Assembly: GCA_003225315.1 (NCBI GenBank)
Contig: QHZD01000039.1
Location: 26,330 to 90,329 of the forward strand
Direction of reading: 5' to 3'
Source of the DNA: Acidobacteriota bacterium
GTDB taxonomy: Bacteria > Acidobacteriota > Terriglobia > Acidiferrales > UBA7541
Length of the DNA stretch: 64,000 nucleotides
Shown: positions 43,701 through 52,484 of the stretch, one piece after another
Position numbering within the stretch: the stretch's first letter is position 1
How the letters are laid out: each line of letters starts with the position of its first letter
The notes under the pieces: generated by a model
Told to the model about the DNA's origin: nothing
What the model saw: the letters and a program-made list of their open reading frames with translations, nothing else
The model's database searches: none
Position numbers and translations under genes: made by a program

Positions 43701-44853
43701 TGCGAAGGCGTTCGACGCCGTGGCGGCGCAACTCCAGGCTGGTGTTTCGACCAGGGCGGTTACCACTCAGCCAGCGTTAGAAGCCATGCTGGGCGGATTG
43801 GGTAGCCCCTTGTGCAGTGGCAGTGCGAGCGTATGGGGGAGTACGCAGGCGCCGTTCGCTTCCTGCACGGCTGCTGCTGCCGAGTTTGACGCTCAAAATG
43901 GCAACCCCTTCTGGCCGGCTCACGGGGCCGGTGCACTGTGGTTCCTCTTGGAGCCGAACTTCGCGACCGGGCCGATGACCCTGGCTAATACTCAGGTGGG
44001 TTCGTTGGATTGGAGCGGAAGCTTCACTTACGCGAACTACAATGCCGGCTTCATCACTGTGCGATCGCGCGCGTATCGCGGTCTGACATTCGATGCCAAC
44101 TACACCTACTCCCACTCGCTGGACAACTTCGGCATAACGCAGGAATGCACCGGCGCCATTCCCGATGCCTATGACCATCATCGCAGCTATGGTCCGTCGT
44201 TGTTCGATCGGCGCCACACCTTCAATCTGCTGGTCAACTACGAACTGCCTTTCGGCAAGGGCAAGAGCATGGCCAACGGTGCGTTTGCAGACAGGGTGTT
44301 TGGTGGTTGGTCTGTCTCCGGCGTCTACGTTGCTGCCAGCGGCTTGCCAGACATGGTCTATGACTCGTCTGCGTGCTTTTCGGAATTCGGCAGCACGCCG
44401 TCAAACGGAAACTCGAACGGGATGATTCCGATAGGACCTGGCACATTCAATCAAACCCGCGTGAACAATCCCACGCTGTCCTCTTCCGGCTATGGTTCCG
44501 GGAGCACCGGAGGAGTGCCGAATATGTTCCAAAACCCGGATGCGGTGGTTGCCGCTTTCCGATACCCGACGTTTGCCGACAAGACTCTGGGGTTTGGCCG
44601 CGTTCGCGGCCCGATGCGTTGGAACCTGGACTTGGCGGTATCGAAGCTCACGCGCATTACTGAACGCGTATCCACGCGGTTTGATGTGCAGTTTGTCAAC
44701 GCCTTCAACCACGTGATGTTCGGGAGCGGTGGTGATTCGTATTTCTCTAACCAGCCGGGCATGGACATATCCGGGCCTGGCGCCTTTGGTGTTCCCAGTA
44801 ACCAATACAACTCGCCCCGATACATTCAGATGGGCTTACGATTCGACTTCTAG
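40738..44853 (+). CDS. TonB-dependent receptor with N-terminal carboxypeptidase-regulatory-like domain
   Basis: An outer-membrane receptor of 1371 residues. Order: signal peptide (1-28, ending GSLRAQ); carboxypeptidase regulatory-like beta domain at about 32-120 (GTVSDKSGASVPNAKVDLED); plug domain at about 120-290 with the ANMPTLSRDATAL segment; then a 22-strand barrel ending in LRFDF, the C-terminal phenylalanine signature of outer-membrane proteins. This Oar-like type is expanded in Acidobacteriota and imports large oligosaccharides or other ligands. A GGAGG lies 7 bases before the ATG at 40738; an in-frame ATG at 40591 would precede the signal peptide and is rejected. A terminator follows at 44877. 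Confidence 0.93.
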   Translation: MLRVKTVCSIGAALVVALLLPSGSLRAQTASTSTVIGTVSDKSGASVPNAKVDLEDVDTKAKTTATTGSDGGYTFPSVRPGNYGITVSAKGFRQSVVTGVRVEIGKSALVNVILEVGGMTEVVEVSAGTGVELQTLNASVGDVLDANLLANMPTLSRDATALVLLQPMAIPGFNGAVAGSGDGNSSGGTIAGARMDQNTFMLDGGDATSNMEGGGGYNTGFQATPRAVVPTPVESLEEFRVQTNNAGVDFTRSLGAEVQMVTRRGSNDWHGAGYWYHQNDELNANDWFRGHRPDAFTGKPFTENPEWRDNRYGGRIGGPIWKNRTFFFLHEEERHFFTSSVFQRLVPSDALRVGILKFRDAGGVVRAFNLNPTPTLDPVACSSPCNDNDPQIGTVLPADNGTLDPRLIGLNPAIAAEWANLPAATDFSAGDAALRAPFFTSSVPNLANEHFAVLRLDHKINDKWDFMGSYRYSTSAITPANIQEDVGGIASGCKFGQPCALASRPLQPRFLVAGLTGRLTSNLVNDFHFDWLRHWWSWIAPGASVPVPGLNNGTACGAVSPCSDTRLQIWSESRINAMVPINVNTQQARQRVWNGQDYTFIDNLSWIKGKHAWNFGGRVQLQHFLHVRDDKVVGGITTPLYFVARGGQFLDIGGVPVPSSVKSSDASTYRRAYISALGLVDSATQVLTRAGDLSPQPVGSTITQKENVNAYELYFGDTWRVSPSLTLSYGLTWGVQMPPTDPTGKTAMMIDVSTGKPIDAKSYIDTKEKAALNGDVFNPTVGYVPIKSLGRKYPFDPDYTNFGPRLAFAWNPGSGGPLDMLLGNKKTVLRGGWSRAFERKNGVGLVLTPALGIGFGDLSVCTAPNTTGACSGFSNPTTAFRIGIDGNHINVPPLPAVSGGVIIPGQGSPSGIQPANANSVFESRDFRLDPHYTTGGSDSIDFSIQRELPGKMILELGYVGRWSRDLYGNIDLNSIPYMFTPKGTNQSFAKAFDAVAAQLQAGVSTRAVTTQPALEAMLGGLGSPLCSGSASVWGSTQAPFASCTAAAAEFDAQNGNPFWPAHGAGALWFLLEPNFATGPMTLANTQVGSLDWSGSFTYANYNAGFITVRSRAYRGLTFDANYTYSHSLDNFGITQECTGAIPDAYDHHRSYGPSLFDRRHTFNLLVNYELPFGKGKSMANGAFADRVFGGWSVSGVYVAASGLPDMVYDSSACFSEFGSTPSNGNSNGMIPIGPGTFNQTRVNNPTLSSSGYGSGSTGGVPNMFQNPDAVVAAFRYPTFADKTLGFGRVRGPMRWNLDLAVSKLTRITERVSTRFDVQFVNAFNHVMFGSGGDSYFSNQPGMDISGPGAFGVPSNQYNSPRYIQMGLRFDF

Positions 44854-44876
44854 AAGGAGGCGAAGCCTCATTGTCC

Positions 44877-44908
44877 GGGGGTCAGGTCGTTGGCCTGACC
44901 CCCTTTTT
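44877..44908 (+). terminator. Intrinsic terminator after the TonB receptor gene
   Basis: Stem GGGGGTCAGG (44877-44886) and its complement (44894-44903), seven-base loop, then five T. It lies 23 bases after the stop of the receptor gene. Confidence 0.9.
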
Positions 44909-44942
44909 CTTGGCGCCCATGCATTATGATATGGAGGAGAAA

Positions 44943-46127
44943 GTGATTGGAGGGCTTGTAAAGCCGGACCGGCGTGAGTTTCTTGGTGCTTCCCTGCTCG
45001 GGAGTGGTGCGCTCCTTCTAGGTCTCGACAAACTCAGCGCCTTCGCGAAACCGCAAAATGAGCCAGACAATCCGTTTCGGGGCGGCAAACAGCTTGAAAT
45101 TCTTGAATTCACTGGAGAAAGCCAAGCGCCACTTGATACGATGATCGGGGCGGGCCTGGACGCGCGTCAGTTTTCGGACCTTTCTAGATTGAGTCCAGAG
45201 CAATTGGTCACCCCGATCGAAAAATTCTATACCCGCACATGCGCTTCGGAGCTACTCGATGGCGGGAAGCCCTGGACGATCAAGGTGGGCGGGCTCGTTC
45301 AAGAACCGGTGAATCTAACGGTAGAAGACTTAGGGAAAAGCGCGAAACCCATGGGCATGCACCTGATGGAATGCTCCGGCAACACGCGCGCAACGCGCTT
45401 CGGACTGCTCAGCGTGGCAGATTGGATCGGCGTACCTATTTCTGATCTACTCGCGACTCAAATCAAGCCGAGAACGGGTCGCGTGATGGTTTCGGGCTTC
45501 GACGAGTACCCGATGAAATCGGCAACGTCGATTCCCGGCGCGGATTGGGTCTTCACAGTTGAGCAACTCAAGGCTTCCAAGGCCTTTCTGGCCACTGAGA
45601 TGAACGGGCAGCCACTTAGCAAAGACCACGGCGCGCCCGTCCGGCTGATTATGCCTGGCTGGTATGGCTGCACTTCCATCAAGTGGGTAAACGCAATCAC
45701 ATTTGTCAATGAAAATTTCTTGGCGACGTCGCAGATGCAAGAATTTGCCGCCCGAACACATCAGCAAGGCATACCGAAGCTGGCGAGAGATTATCGGCCG
45801 GCGATAATAGACCAGGCGGCTATGCCAATTCGCGTCGAAAAGTGGTTTGTGGATGGCAGAATCAAGTATCGCGTTGTTGGGATTCTGTGGGGAGGGTCGC
45901 ACCTGGTGAAGGCGCTGGAAATACGCTTTAATCCGGAAGAGGACCACGTCCGAGTGTCTCATTTTTCGCAAACAACAAATGATCCCTGGAGTTTTTGGGA
46001 ACATGCATGGACGCCTAAAACTTTGGGAAGCTATATGATCCGGCTGAGGGTGGCCGATCCGCTGGTGGAAACAAAGAGACTCGATTCCGGACACTACGTT
46101 CGCTCCGTCGAGGTGACCGAAATTTGA
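44943..46127 (+). CDS. Tat-exported molybdopterin-dependent oxidoreductase, sulfite-oxidase family
   Basis: A periplasmic molybdenum enzyme of 394 residues. The N-terminus has the Tat motif DRREFLGAS followed by a hydrophobic stretch. The Mo-coordinating cysteine lies in MHLMECSGNTR near residue 120, and the cofactor-binding part includes LIMPGWYGCTSIKWV near 220. The C-terminal dimerisation domain (about 280-390) follows. There is no heme domain, so electrons would pass to a separate partner. It resembles YedY/SorA-type enzymes; the substrate is not certain. The GTG at 44943 has GGAGG 5 bases upstream and is preferred; ATG 44931 in the same frame is an alternative. The next gene begins within or just after its stop. 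Confidence 0.88.
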   Translation: MIGGLVKPDRREFLGASLLGSGALLLGLDKLSAFAKPQNEPDNPFRGGKQLEILEFTGESQAPLDTMIGAGLDARQFSDLSRLSPEQLVTPIEKFYTRTCASELLDGGKPWTIKVGGLVQEPVNLTVEDLGKSAKPMGMHLMECSGNTRATRFGLLSVADWIGVPISDLLATQIKPRTGRVMVSGFDEYPMKSATSIPGADWVFTVEQLKASKAFLATEMNGQPLSKDHGAPVRLIMPGWYGCTSIKWVNAITFVNENFLATSQMQEFAARTHQQGIPKLARDYRPAIIDQAAMPIRVEKWFVDGRIKYRVVGILWGGSHLVKALEIRFNPEEDHVRVSHFSQTTNDPWSFWEHAWTPKTLGSYMIRLRVADPLVETKRLDSGHYVRSVEVTEI

Positions 46128-46129
46128 GA

Positions 46130-48472
46130 ATGAATTTACAGGAGAAGGGTGTACCCCCGCGATCCGGCAAGAAAAGGGACTCAGCAAACGATGGCGCCTG
46201 GAATAGTGATGGATGTTTGCATGTGGCACGACGGGCAATCTTGCTAGCGTGTTTAGGTGCGCTATGGTTGGCACCAGTCCTGGCACAGCACGAGGGACAC
46301 GAACAACATGAAGTCGTCGGATGGGTGCCGCAGGAGATTCTCGAGCGGCCGCTCCCGCTTCGGCACGACCTTGGCAATCTTCATGAGAAGGTGACGACGT
46401 CCTCCGCGGAAGCTCAGGCCTTTTATGATCAGGGGATAAACTACCTTGCTTCGTATGTCTGGATCGAAGCGGCGCGCTCTTTTCACCAGGCTTTACGGCT
46501 GGATCCGTCCTTATCTGCGGCCTTTGTGGGACTATGCGATGTTTACGTGCAATTGCAAGACGTGCCCGCAGCGCGAGCCGCATTGGAGAAAGCGCAATCG
46601 CTCTCCAGCAACATAACCGAGGCCGAACTGCGGCGCGTGGAGATCCGTGCCCGCCTCGTGGATTTCCTCGAAGACAAGCAGAACCTCGACAAATTCGTTG
46701 CCTACCGGAAAGCCATCTATGACGCTTTGATGGCTAGCCCGCTCGACCCAGGTCTTTGGATTTTGCGAGGCTTTGCCGATGAAGGCCCAGGGGCCGGACA
46801 CGGTCAGACTGGGGATCTGGATTCCATCGCGTTCTACCAAACTGCGCTGGCGGTTTCTCCAAACAATTCCGCTGCGCATCATTATTTGGCTCATTCCTAC
46901 GAGAATATTGGCCGCACCGATGAGGCCCTGAGCCACAGCGAGGCGTACTTGCGTGCGTCCTCATCAATCCCGCACGCACATCACATGCGCGGACATGAAC
47001 TTCGCCGGGCGGGACGCATTGAGGAAGCCATCGCTGAATTCAGCAAAGCCAACGATCTCGAGAATGCCTACTATCGCGCTGAAAACATCTCCGCGGAATA
47101 CGACTGGCACCGGCCGCACAATCTCACTCTTCTGGCAATCTGCTATCAACTGTTGGGGCAAATGAAAGCGGCGGAGAAACTGCTGAAGGAAGCGTTTGCT
47201 CTGCCGACACACAGCGACCTTGCGGAATTTGCGCGCAAACAGTGGCCAGAGTTTTTGCTGGCACGCGGCAGAACACGGGAAGCTCTCGAGCAGTCTCAAC
47301 TGCTGCTGCAAAGCCCCTCAAGGATGGGGCAATTTGCAGCTCATACGCTTATCGGCCGCGCTTTGGTTGCGATGGATCGTACCGAAGAAGCCGAGAAGGA
47401 GCTGGTGTCGGCGCGGGACGACCTCGTTCTCATCCCCGCAACGGAAGCGGACCGTCTGCGCTCGTATTCCGAGACCTTGCGCGCAGAAATTTTGCTCTCG
47501 CAAAAGAAGTCTGCGGAAGGTGCAGCGTTGATGAAGGATATCGAGGAACAACTGCGCGCATCTGCGGGACCGGACGCGCGAAGTCAGGCTTTGATCCAGC
47601 TCGATTCCATCGCTCGCCGTGCCCGGGAGAGCCAAGAATGGGCTTTGGCCGAACTCACGGCTCAGCAAATGATCCAGCAAGACCCGAGCTACTCCGGTGG
47701 CTATTACGCGCTGGGGCTTGTAACCGAACAGGAAGGCGACTTGGCGGCCGCCAATCAGCAGTTCGGAGTTGCGGAAAGGCTCTGGAGCGAGGCCGATAAG
47801 GATCTTCCTGAACTGCTCAGCGTTCGCCAACGACTTGTGCTGAACCAGTCAGAGCTTCATATGACCCGGCAGGAATTACTGAAACGTCTGCAAGGACGCG
47901 ATGGAACGCCGATCTTACTGCAACCGGGCAAGGTCCACGTCGCCTACGACCCGGCCCGGCTTCGCGGAAGTCCGCAGGCGCCGGTAATGATTGTTGAATT
48001 CTCCGATTTCCAGTGCCCGTTTTGCAGAAAAGTTCAAAGCACCTTGAAGAACATGCTCGAAAAATACCAGGGACAGGTTAGCCTGTCATACCGAGACTTT
48101 CCGCTACGCGGGATGCATTCGCAGGCGGAGTTGGCTGCGGAAGCTTCGCGATGCGCCCTCGAGCAAGGAAAATTTTGGGAGTATCATGACCTTTTGTTCG
48201 GCAACCCCGATAAACTCAACCAATCAGGCGTGGCGGGAATGGCTCAAAGGCTGGGCCTCAACGAAAAGCAGTTTGACGCTTGTCTGTCCAGTGGCAAATA
48301 CGCGAAACAAGTTGAACAAGACCTGCAGGATGGGATTCGCGCTGGCGTCGAAGGCACTCCGGGGATTTTTGTAAACGGAATCCTGCTCAGCGGAGCCCAA
48401 CCGGAAACCGCGTTCGAAAAGGTCATACGAGCGGAACTCGAAGCCCCCAAGGAGAAGCGCGGGAGTCCTTAA
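46130..48472 (+). CDS. TPR-repeat protein fused to a DsbA-like thioredoxin domain
   Basis: A 780-residue fusion. The N-terminus has a signal-like segment near 34-52 (RRAILLACLGALWLAPVLA), so the protein is periplasmic or membrane-bound. About 75-590 consists of TPR-like helical repeats (AARSFHQALRLDPSLSAAF is one). From about 610 a DsbA/thioredoxin_4 domain follows with the active site CPFC in FSDFQCPFCRKVQ and the cis-proline in VEGTPGIFVNG. This suggests a disulfide oxidase or isomerase that docks on a protein partner through the TPRs. It directly follows the molybdoenzyme gene: TTG 46124 overlaps its stop and ATG 46130 is three bases beyond. The N-terminal 30 residues are uncertain. Confidence 0.88.
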   Translation: MNLQEKGVPPRSGKKRDSANDGAWNSDGCLHVARRAILLACLGALWLAPVLAQHEGHEQHEVVGWVPQEILERPLPLRHDLGNLHEKVTTSSAEAQAFYDQGINYLASYVWIEAARSFHQALRLDPSLSAAFVGLCDVYVQLQDVPAARAALEKAQSLSSNITEAELRRVEIRARLVDFLEDKQNLDKFVAYRKAIYDALMASPLDPGLWILRGFADEGPGAGHGQTGDLDSIAFYQTALAVSPNNSAAHHYLAHSYENIGRTDEALSHSEAYLRASSSIPHAHHMRGHELRRAGRIEEAIAEFSKANDLENAYYRAENISAEYDWHRPHNLTLLAICYQLLGQMKAAEKLLKEAFALPTHSDLAEFARKQWPEFLLARGRTREALEQSQLLLQSPSRMGQFAAHTLIGRALVAMDRTEEAEKELVSARDDLVLIPATEADRLRSYSETLRAEILLSQKKSAEGAALMKDIEEQLRASAGPDARSQALIQLDSIARRARESQEWALAELTAQQMIQQDPSYSGGYYALGLVTEQEGDLAAANQQFGVAERLWSEADKDLPELLSVRQRLVLNQSELHMTRQELLKRLQGRDGTPILLQPGKVHVAYDPARLRGSPQAPVMIVEFSDFQCPFCRKVQSTLKNMLEKYQGQVSLSYRDFPLRGMHSQAELAAEASRCALEQGKFWEYHDLLFGNPDKLNQSGVAGMAQRLGLNEKQFDACLSSGKYAKQVEQDLQDGIRAGVEGTPGIFVNGILLSGAQPETAFEKVIRAELEAPKEKRGSP

Positions 48473-48481
48473 ACCGCTCAC

Positions 48482-49507
48482 CTATCGAATACGAGGTGCG
48501 TTCTGCGCTTGAAGTTGTTGGATGTGCGCCGCGATGTTTAATTCTCGATCGGCGTCGACTGATTTGCCCAGCGCACGGTAAACCTGGCCAAGGAAATAGT
48601 GCGCCGTGTAGCTCCCGGAATCCATAGAGATTGCCCGCTGCAAGGTGCGTTCCGCTTGTGGTAATTGCCTCTTGGCCATGAACACTTTGCCCAGAATCAC
48701 GTATGGCTCCCCGCTGGTCGAGTCCAACCATAGGGAATCCCGCAGAACTCTTTCCGCATCCTCGTTTCGCTTAAGCCGCCAGTATGCGTTCCCCAGGTGG
48801 TTGAACGCGGGCGCATAGCCAGGATTGATGTCCACCTCTTGCTGGAATTCGCCGGCTGCTTTCGGATAATCACCGCTGTATGCGTAGAACTCTCCCAATG
48901 TGAAATGGGCGAGCGGCAAGCGTGGTGAAAGTGCCAGAGCCTTGCGCACCTCTTTCTCAGCGATCGGATCGAAGCCCTGACGGAGCAAAATGCGACCTAG
49001 CATCAAGTGGGATGCCGCGGAGTCGGGCTCCAAACGGTATAGACGCGCGAAAGTCTCTAGCGCCTCTGGGTAGTTCTTATTCAGCGCGTAGCAAAGACCT
49101 AGAACATAGATGGCGTCAATATTCTCGTTGGGACGCCAGAGTCGTACCTTTTCTAGCGCCGGAATGGCTTGTGCTGGCTTGCCGCTGAAGTAATAGGAGA
49201 GCCCTAGTAGTTGCGCAGCATCACGATCTTCGGAATTTTCTCCCAGGGCCTCTTCAAGGTACGTAGCCGCCTCAAAGTAGTCCTCCTGGTAATAATAAGC
49301 GATGCCCAGTTCGTGGCTGATGCCTTTCGTTCCGGGGTGGCTTGCTGCCAGAGCCTTCAGTTGGACAATAGCTTCCTGGTTTTTGTGTTCTTGGATAAGG
49401 GAGCGGGCCGTGCCCAGCGCCTGGTCTTCCTGCTGAGCGGTGGCGTTCGCCACGAGTGAAAGCGTGAGGATACAGAAAAGAGCAGTAAGCTTTGCGGCAC
49501 GACGCAT
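48482..49507 (-). CDS. Periplasmic TPR-repeat protein
   Basis: A 341-residue protein with a signal peptide (KLTALFCILTLSLVANATAQ) and about nine TPR units (for example AIVQLKALAASHPGTKGISH and AAGEFQQEVDINPGYAPAFN). TPR arrays act in protein-protein contacts; no enzymatic motif is seen. I start at ATG 49507, since an in-frame start at 49666 would lie inside the neighbouring gene and place 53 residues before the signal peptide. It follows the CRTAC1 gene (stop at 49540) by 32 bases and is likely in the same operon. It converges with the TPR-DsbA gene, 9 bases between the stops. Confidence 0.88.
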   Translation of the reverse strand: MRRAAKLTALFCILTLSLVANATAQQEDQALGTARSLIQEHKNQEAIVQLKALAASHPGTKGISHELGIAYYYQEDYFEAATYLEEALGENSEDRDAAQLLGLSYYFSGKPAQAIPALEKVRLWRPNENIDAIYVLGLCYALNKNYPEALETFARLYRLEPDSAASHLMLGRILLRQGFDPIAEKEVRKALALSPRLPLAHFTLGEFYAYSGDYPKAAGEFQQEVDINPGYAPAFNHLGNAYWRLKRNEDAERVLRDSLWLDSTSGEPYVILGKVFMAKRQLPQAERTLQRAISMDSGSYTAHYFLGQVYRALGKSVDADRELNIAAHIQQLQAQNAPRIR

Positions 49508-49539
49508 ACACACACTTTTCGACGGCGGAGCGGTCACGG

Positions 49540-51325
49540 CTAATCTCCATCCTTTCTGTCCGGTTTCTGCATTGTCCGTCCGACAGGCTGTCCGGAGCCC
49601 TCGATCACAACGACGATGCTGTCCGCACGCGGATTCAAATAGCGTTCCACCAGCCCACTGGGCCATCGGACTTCCAGATATTCAATCTCTTTTATCCTCC
49701 CTAAGCCAAAGTGAACACGCATATCGTTGTTGGAAATATAGCTCGAACCGCTACGAACTTCGTCGATCTGCGTGCGAGTAGCGGTCTTGAGCACGAGACG
49801 CGCGCCAATACCGCTGCGGTTGGAGTCGGTACCCACAGTTTTGATTTCAATCCAGTGGTTCGGATATGTAGTGCGGTTGACTAGCAGACTGGGCGTCCCG
49901 TTCCTGTTTACGATCACGGCCGACAGGCGGCCATCATTCCAGAGGTCGCCAATCGCCAGTCCTCGCGCTGGGGCTGGTGTGTTGATTCCCGGCCCTGCTG
50001 CCTTCGAGATGTCCGCAAACTTGCCATCGCCGTTGTTGTGAAACAGCAACTTCGGTTCGCTGTAATCGATGCCTAGCTTCAAGTCGTCAACCTCCGGATA
50101 CACATGGCCGTTCACCAGAAGAAGGTCGGGCCAGCCATCGTTGTCAAAATCAAAGAACATCGTGCCCCAGCCAAGATATCGAGTACTAGAGCCAAGACCA
50201 GCAGGGTAAGTCACGTCGGTAAAAGTGCCGTCGCCATTGTTGTGATAAAGCGTCGGAGTGTCATCGGAGAAGTTCGTGCGGAAAAGATCCAGATTTCCAT
50301 CGCCATCGTAATCTGCAACCGTGGAGCCCATGCCTGCCTGTTCGCGACCGTCGATGTTGTAGGCCACTCCCGAGAGAATACCCACGTCCGTGAAGGTTCC
50401 GTCGCGATTATTGCGGTAGAGGATGCTCGGTGTGCTGTCGCAGGACATGTAGATATCGGGCCAGCCGTCGTTGTCAAAATCAAAGGGTGAAACGCTGAAA
50501 CAGTAATGGCCCATCGTGCGGTCAACGTGTGCGGAGAGCGTCACGTCTTGGAAGCGGCCCTTGCCGAGATTGCGATAAAGGATATTTCTGCCGCCAGGCA
50601 GGCCTCGTGGCCCACAAAAGACGGCAATGCCCTTCCACAAGCAGCTAGGGTATTTGCCAGGGGGAGAGGCGTGTGCAAGTTCGAAGTTCGCGTAATTCGC
50701 GACGACCAAATCGAGCTGCCCATCCCGATCGTAATCCACGAATCCGCAGCCGCTTCCCCAAGTTTTTCCATCACCGGCGACGCCCGCCGCATCTGCCACC
50801 TCTTCGAAAGTGCCGTGGCGGTTGTGGTAAAGCCGGTTTTTTCCGTAGTCACCCATCATTGTCAAAGTCCCCTACGCATACGCCCTGACCCCATCCGGTT
50901 GCCACAAGGCCTGCCTCGGAAGTTACGTCAGTAAAAGACCCGTCGTGATTGTTGCGATACAAGTGATTGGTAGGGGCGCTCTCAACGGGAAACCCTTTCA
51001 GCGTTGATCCATTCACGAGGAAAATATCCGGCCACCCATCGTTATCGTAGTCGAAAATCGCAACTCCAGTGCCTGTGCTCTCCAGAACGTAGGTGGTGTG
51101 GTCCTTTTCGCCGAAGACATTCGTAGCAGTGAGTCCGGCCTTTTTGGCCACGTCGTTGAAGTCGGCGACCTGCACAGTCTTGTCCGACGTCGGAGCGGCG
51201 GGGCTGATCCACACGCGGGCGGCGAATAGCCAAACTATAAAAAGAATCCAGATCAAAGGTATCCGCACTGATTTGTACCCAGTTGTTATACTAAGTTTGC
51301 AATTATGAGTCCCGGTCTCGTTCAT
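49540..51325 (-). pseudogene. CRTAC1-type FG-GAP/ASPIC_UnbV protein, broken by an internal deletion
   Basis: Two frames encode one protein. 51325-50849 has a signal anchor (IPLIWILFIVWLFAA), then FDYDNDGWPDIFLVNGS and further calcium-loop FG-GAP repeats up to GDFDNDG before a stop. 50865-49540 resumes with DYGKNRLYHNRHGTFEEVAD, more FG-GAP units (FDFDNDGWPDIYMSCD and others) and a C-terminal ASPIC/UnbV domain (SGIGARLVLK, HFGLGRIKEIEYLEVRWPSG). In homologues the two parts are joined by a short stretch of roughly WDDLFVT, so about 20 bases are missing near 50855-50866. The intact protein would be an exported beta-propeller. The start codons seen at 50865 are internal. Confidence 0.85.
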
Positions 51326-52188
51326 GAGCCATCAGCTACGGTAGCTAAGACTGCGGCGCTAATCTTAACCCGATAGGGGCCGGACGTCCTCTGTGATTAC
51401 TGTCCTCGGAAACTCTCTATCCTGTTTCGGGTCGACCTTACCCTCGGGCCACTTCCGATGTGTGCCAAAGGTATCAGCGCCCACTGGATTGGGCAAATTT
51501 GACCAAGCTCGTGGCCGTATGTCGCAGTCGAGTTCGATTATGTCTCAAGATAGATTCAGGAAAATTCCGTTATTCCGCCATCGGTAAGTAGAATTCGAAG
51601 GAGCGAACGGTGCGATGCGAGCCCCCGGCAATTTTGGTATTTCTCGACCCTATGTATCCGACAATTCTGGTGTCTGGCGTCACTTGGGTTGGCGATTTGT
51701 GACGAGATGTGGCGCACCTGCCCACTACGATACTCCGGGATATTATTGAAATTGCGCCTCTTGACGGACTGAGGCGCTTCCTGACGCCAGCACCGGGATG
51801 GCTTAAAAGGCCGTTGGCGCCGACGGTCCACAAGGGACCCAAGCACGGCATCATCGCGTGTGGCTGACGACGCCCCCAATGGATTTCACCTGCGGCATTT
51901 TTCAACCGGCGCGAGCCATACGTTCCACCCTTGAGGGTTTTGTTGCCACCCTTCGCCGCCTCGACAAATCGCTAGCTTCTTGAAAAGATGGTTGGTAGGG
52001 CAGTCGGGATCAAACAAAGCACTCCGTTTCGCAGTCATTTGACCGACGTCCTACGCTTCAAACACCTAGAAATCTTGCGTTGTCTTTGCGTTGTCAGATC
52101 GGAAATGATGGGTACTGATGGGGCGCGACGGGCAGCTAAACTGTTGAGATTTCAGCTATGTCGTTTGCTCCCACTGCCCTGGTGCTGT
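51326..52188. other. Gene-free right end of the island
   Basis: About 860 bases between the CRTAC1 gene and the right attachment site. Open frames up to 111 codons exist on the minus strand (for example 51570-51905), but they lack ribosome-binding sites and recognisable domains, and are interrupted upstream. The composition is mixed and somewhat AT-rich near 52000-52100. I see no RNA, repeat or promoter of note. Confidence 0.6.
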
Positions 52189-52224
52189 TTACGAATCGCT
52201 GCTCTACCACTGAGCTACCTCGGC
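52189..52224 (-). repeat. Right attachment site: 5' half of tRNA-Thr
   Basis: The first 35 or so bases of a tRNA-Thr gene (acceptor 5' strand, D arm, part of the anticodon arm to CGT plus two bases) match 38046-38082 with one deleted base. No 3' half follows. It directly abuts a native-looking promoter, so this is the original chromosomal 5' end of the tRNA gene. Confidence 0.85.
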
Positions 52225-52235
52225 CCGTTCTAATG

Positions 52236-52265
52236 ACAATAGCATCCGCAGAAAATTACTGTCAA
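52236..52265 (-). promoter_or_regulatory. Promoter of the split tRNA-Thr gene
   Basis: On the minus strand TTGACA (52265-52260) and TATTGT (52241-52236) are 18 bases apart. The predicted start lies just before the tRNA 5' end at 52224. It now drives only the half tRNA and whatever follows into the island. Confidence 0.75.
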
Positions 52266-52289
52266 TTCATCGCCGAAAACGGCGTTCTT

Positions 52290-52484
52290 TCAGCGTGAGA
52301 AGGGATACATCGCCCAGCCAATTCCCACGCCAATCAAAAGAAAAAGAAGCAGGGACGACACGATGTATTTCACGCGCTCGATCGGCTGTCGGCGGCTCAG
52401 AAAACCAAACGCGATGGAAATCAGCAAGGCGAAGAGCAGCATGGATTGCAAATGGCTGAGCTTGAATCCCATTCCCGCGTTCAT
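52290..52484 (-). CDS. Small membrane protein
   Basis: A 64-residue protein with two hydrophobic segments (LLFALLISIAFGFL and YIVSSLLLFLLIGVGIGWAM) linked by a short basic loop. Its start overlaps the stop of the upstream DUF6677-like gene by four bases (ATGA), so it is translationally coupled. Function unknown; probably works with that membrane protein. Confidence 0.75.
   Translation of the reverse strand: MNAGMGFKLSHLQSMLLFALLISIAFGFLSRRQPIERVKYIVSSLLLFLLIGVGIGWAMYPFSR

Larger units (their letters stand above)
38046..52224. mobile_element. 14.2-kb integrative element in tRNA-Thr(CGT)
   Basis: The element is bounded by two copies of the tRNA-Thr 5' half: 38046-38082 (part of the intact gene) and 52189-52224 (fragment, one base shorter). 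A tyrosine integrase facing the tRNA lies 11 bases from the left copy, with an excisionase-like remnant behind it. Cargo comprises a zeta-toxin-like kinase with a partner, a TonB receptor, a molybdopterin oxidoreductase, two TPR proteins (one fused to DsbA) and a broken CRTAC1 gene. The integrase is frameshifted, so the element is probably now fixed. The ends are directly visible; that it moved as one unit is an inference. Confidence 0.8.

Noticed and set aside
45447..46583. 378-codon minus-strand frame across the molybdoenzyme gene
   Set aside because: It overlaps two supported genes on the other strand; its composition is that of an antisense shadow.
51556..51905. Two minus-strand frames of about 110 codons in the island end
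   Set aside because: They overlap each other in different frames, lack ribosome-binding sites and have no recognisable domain.
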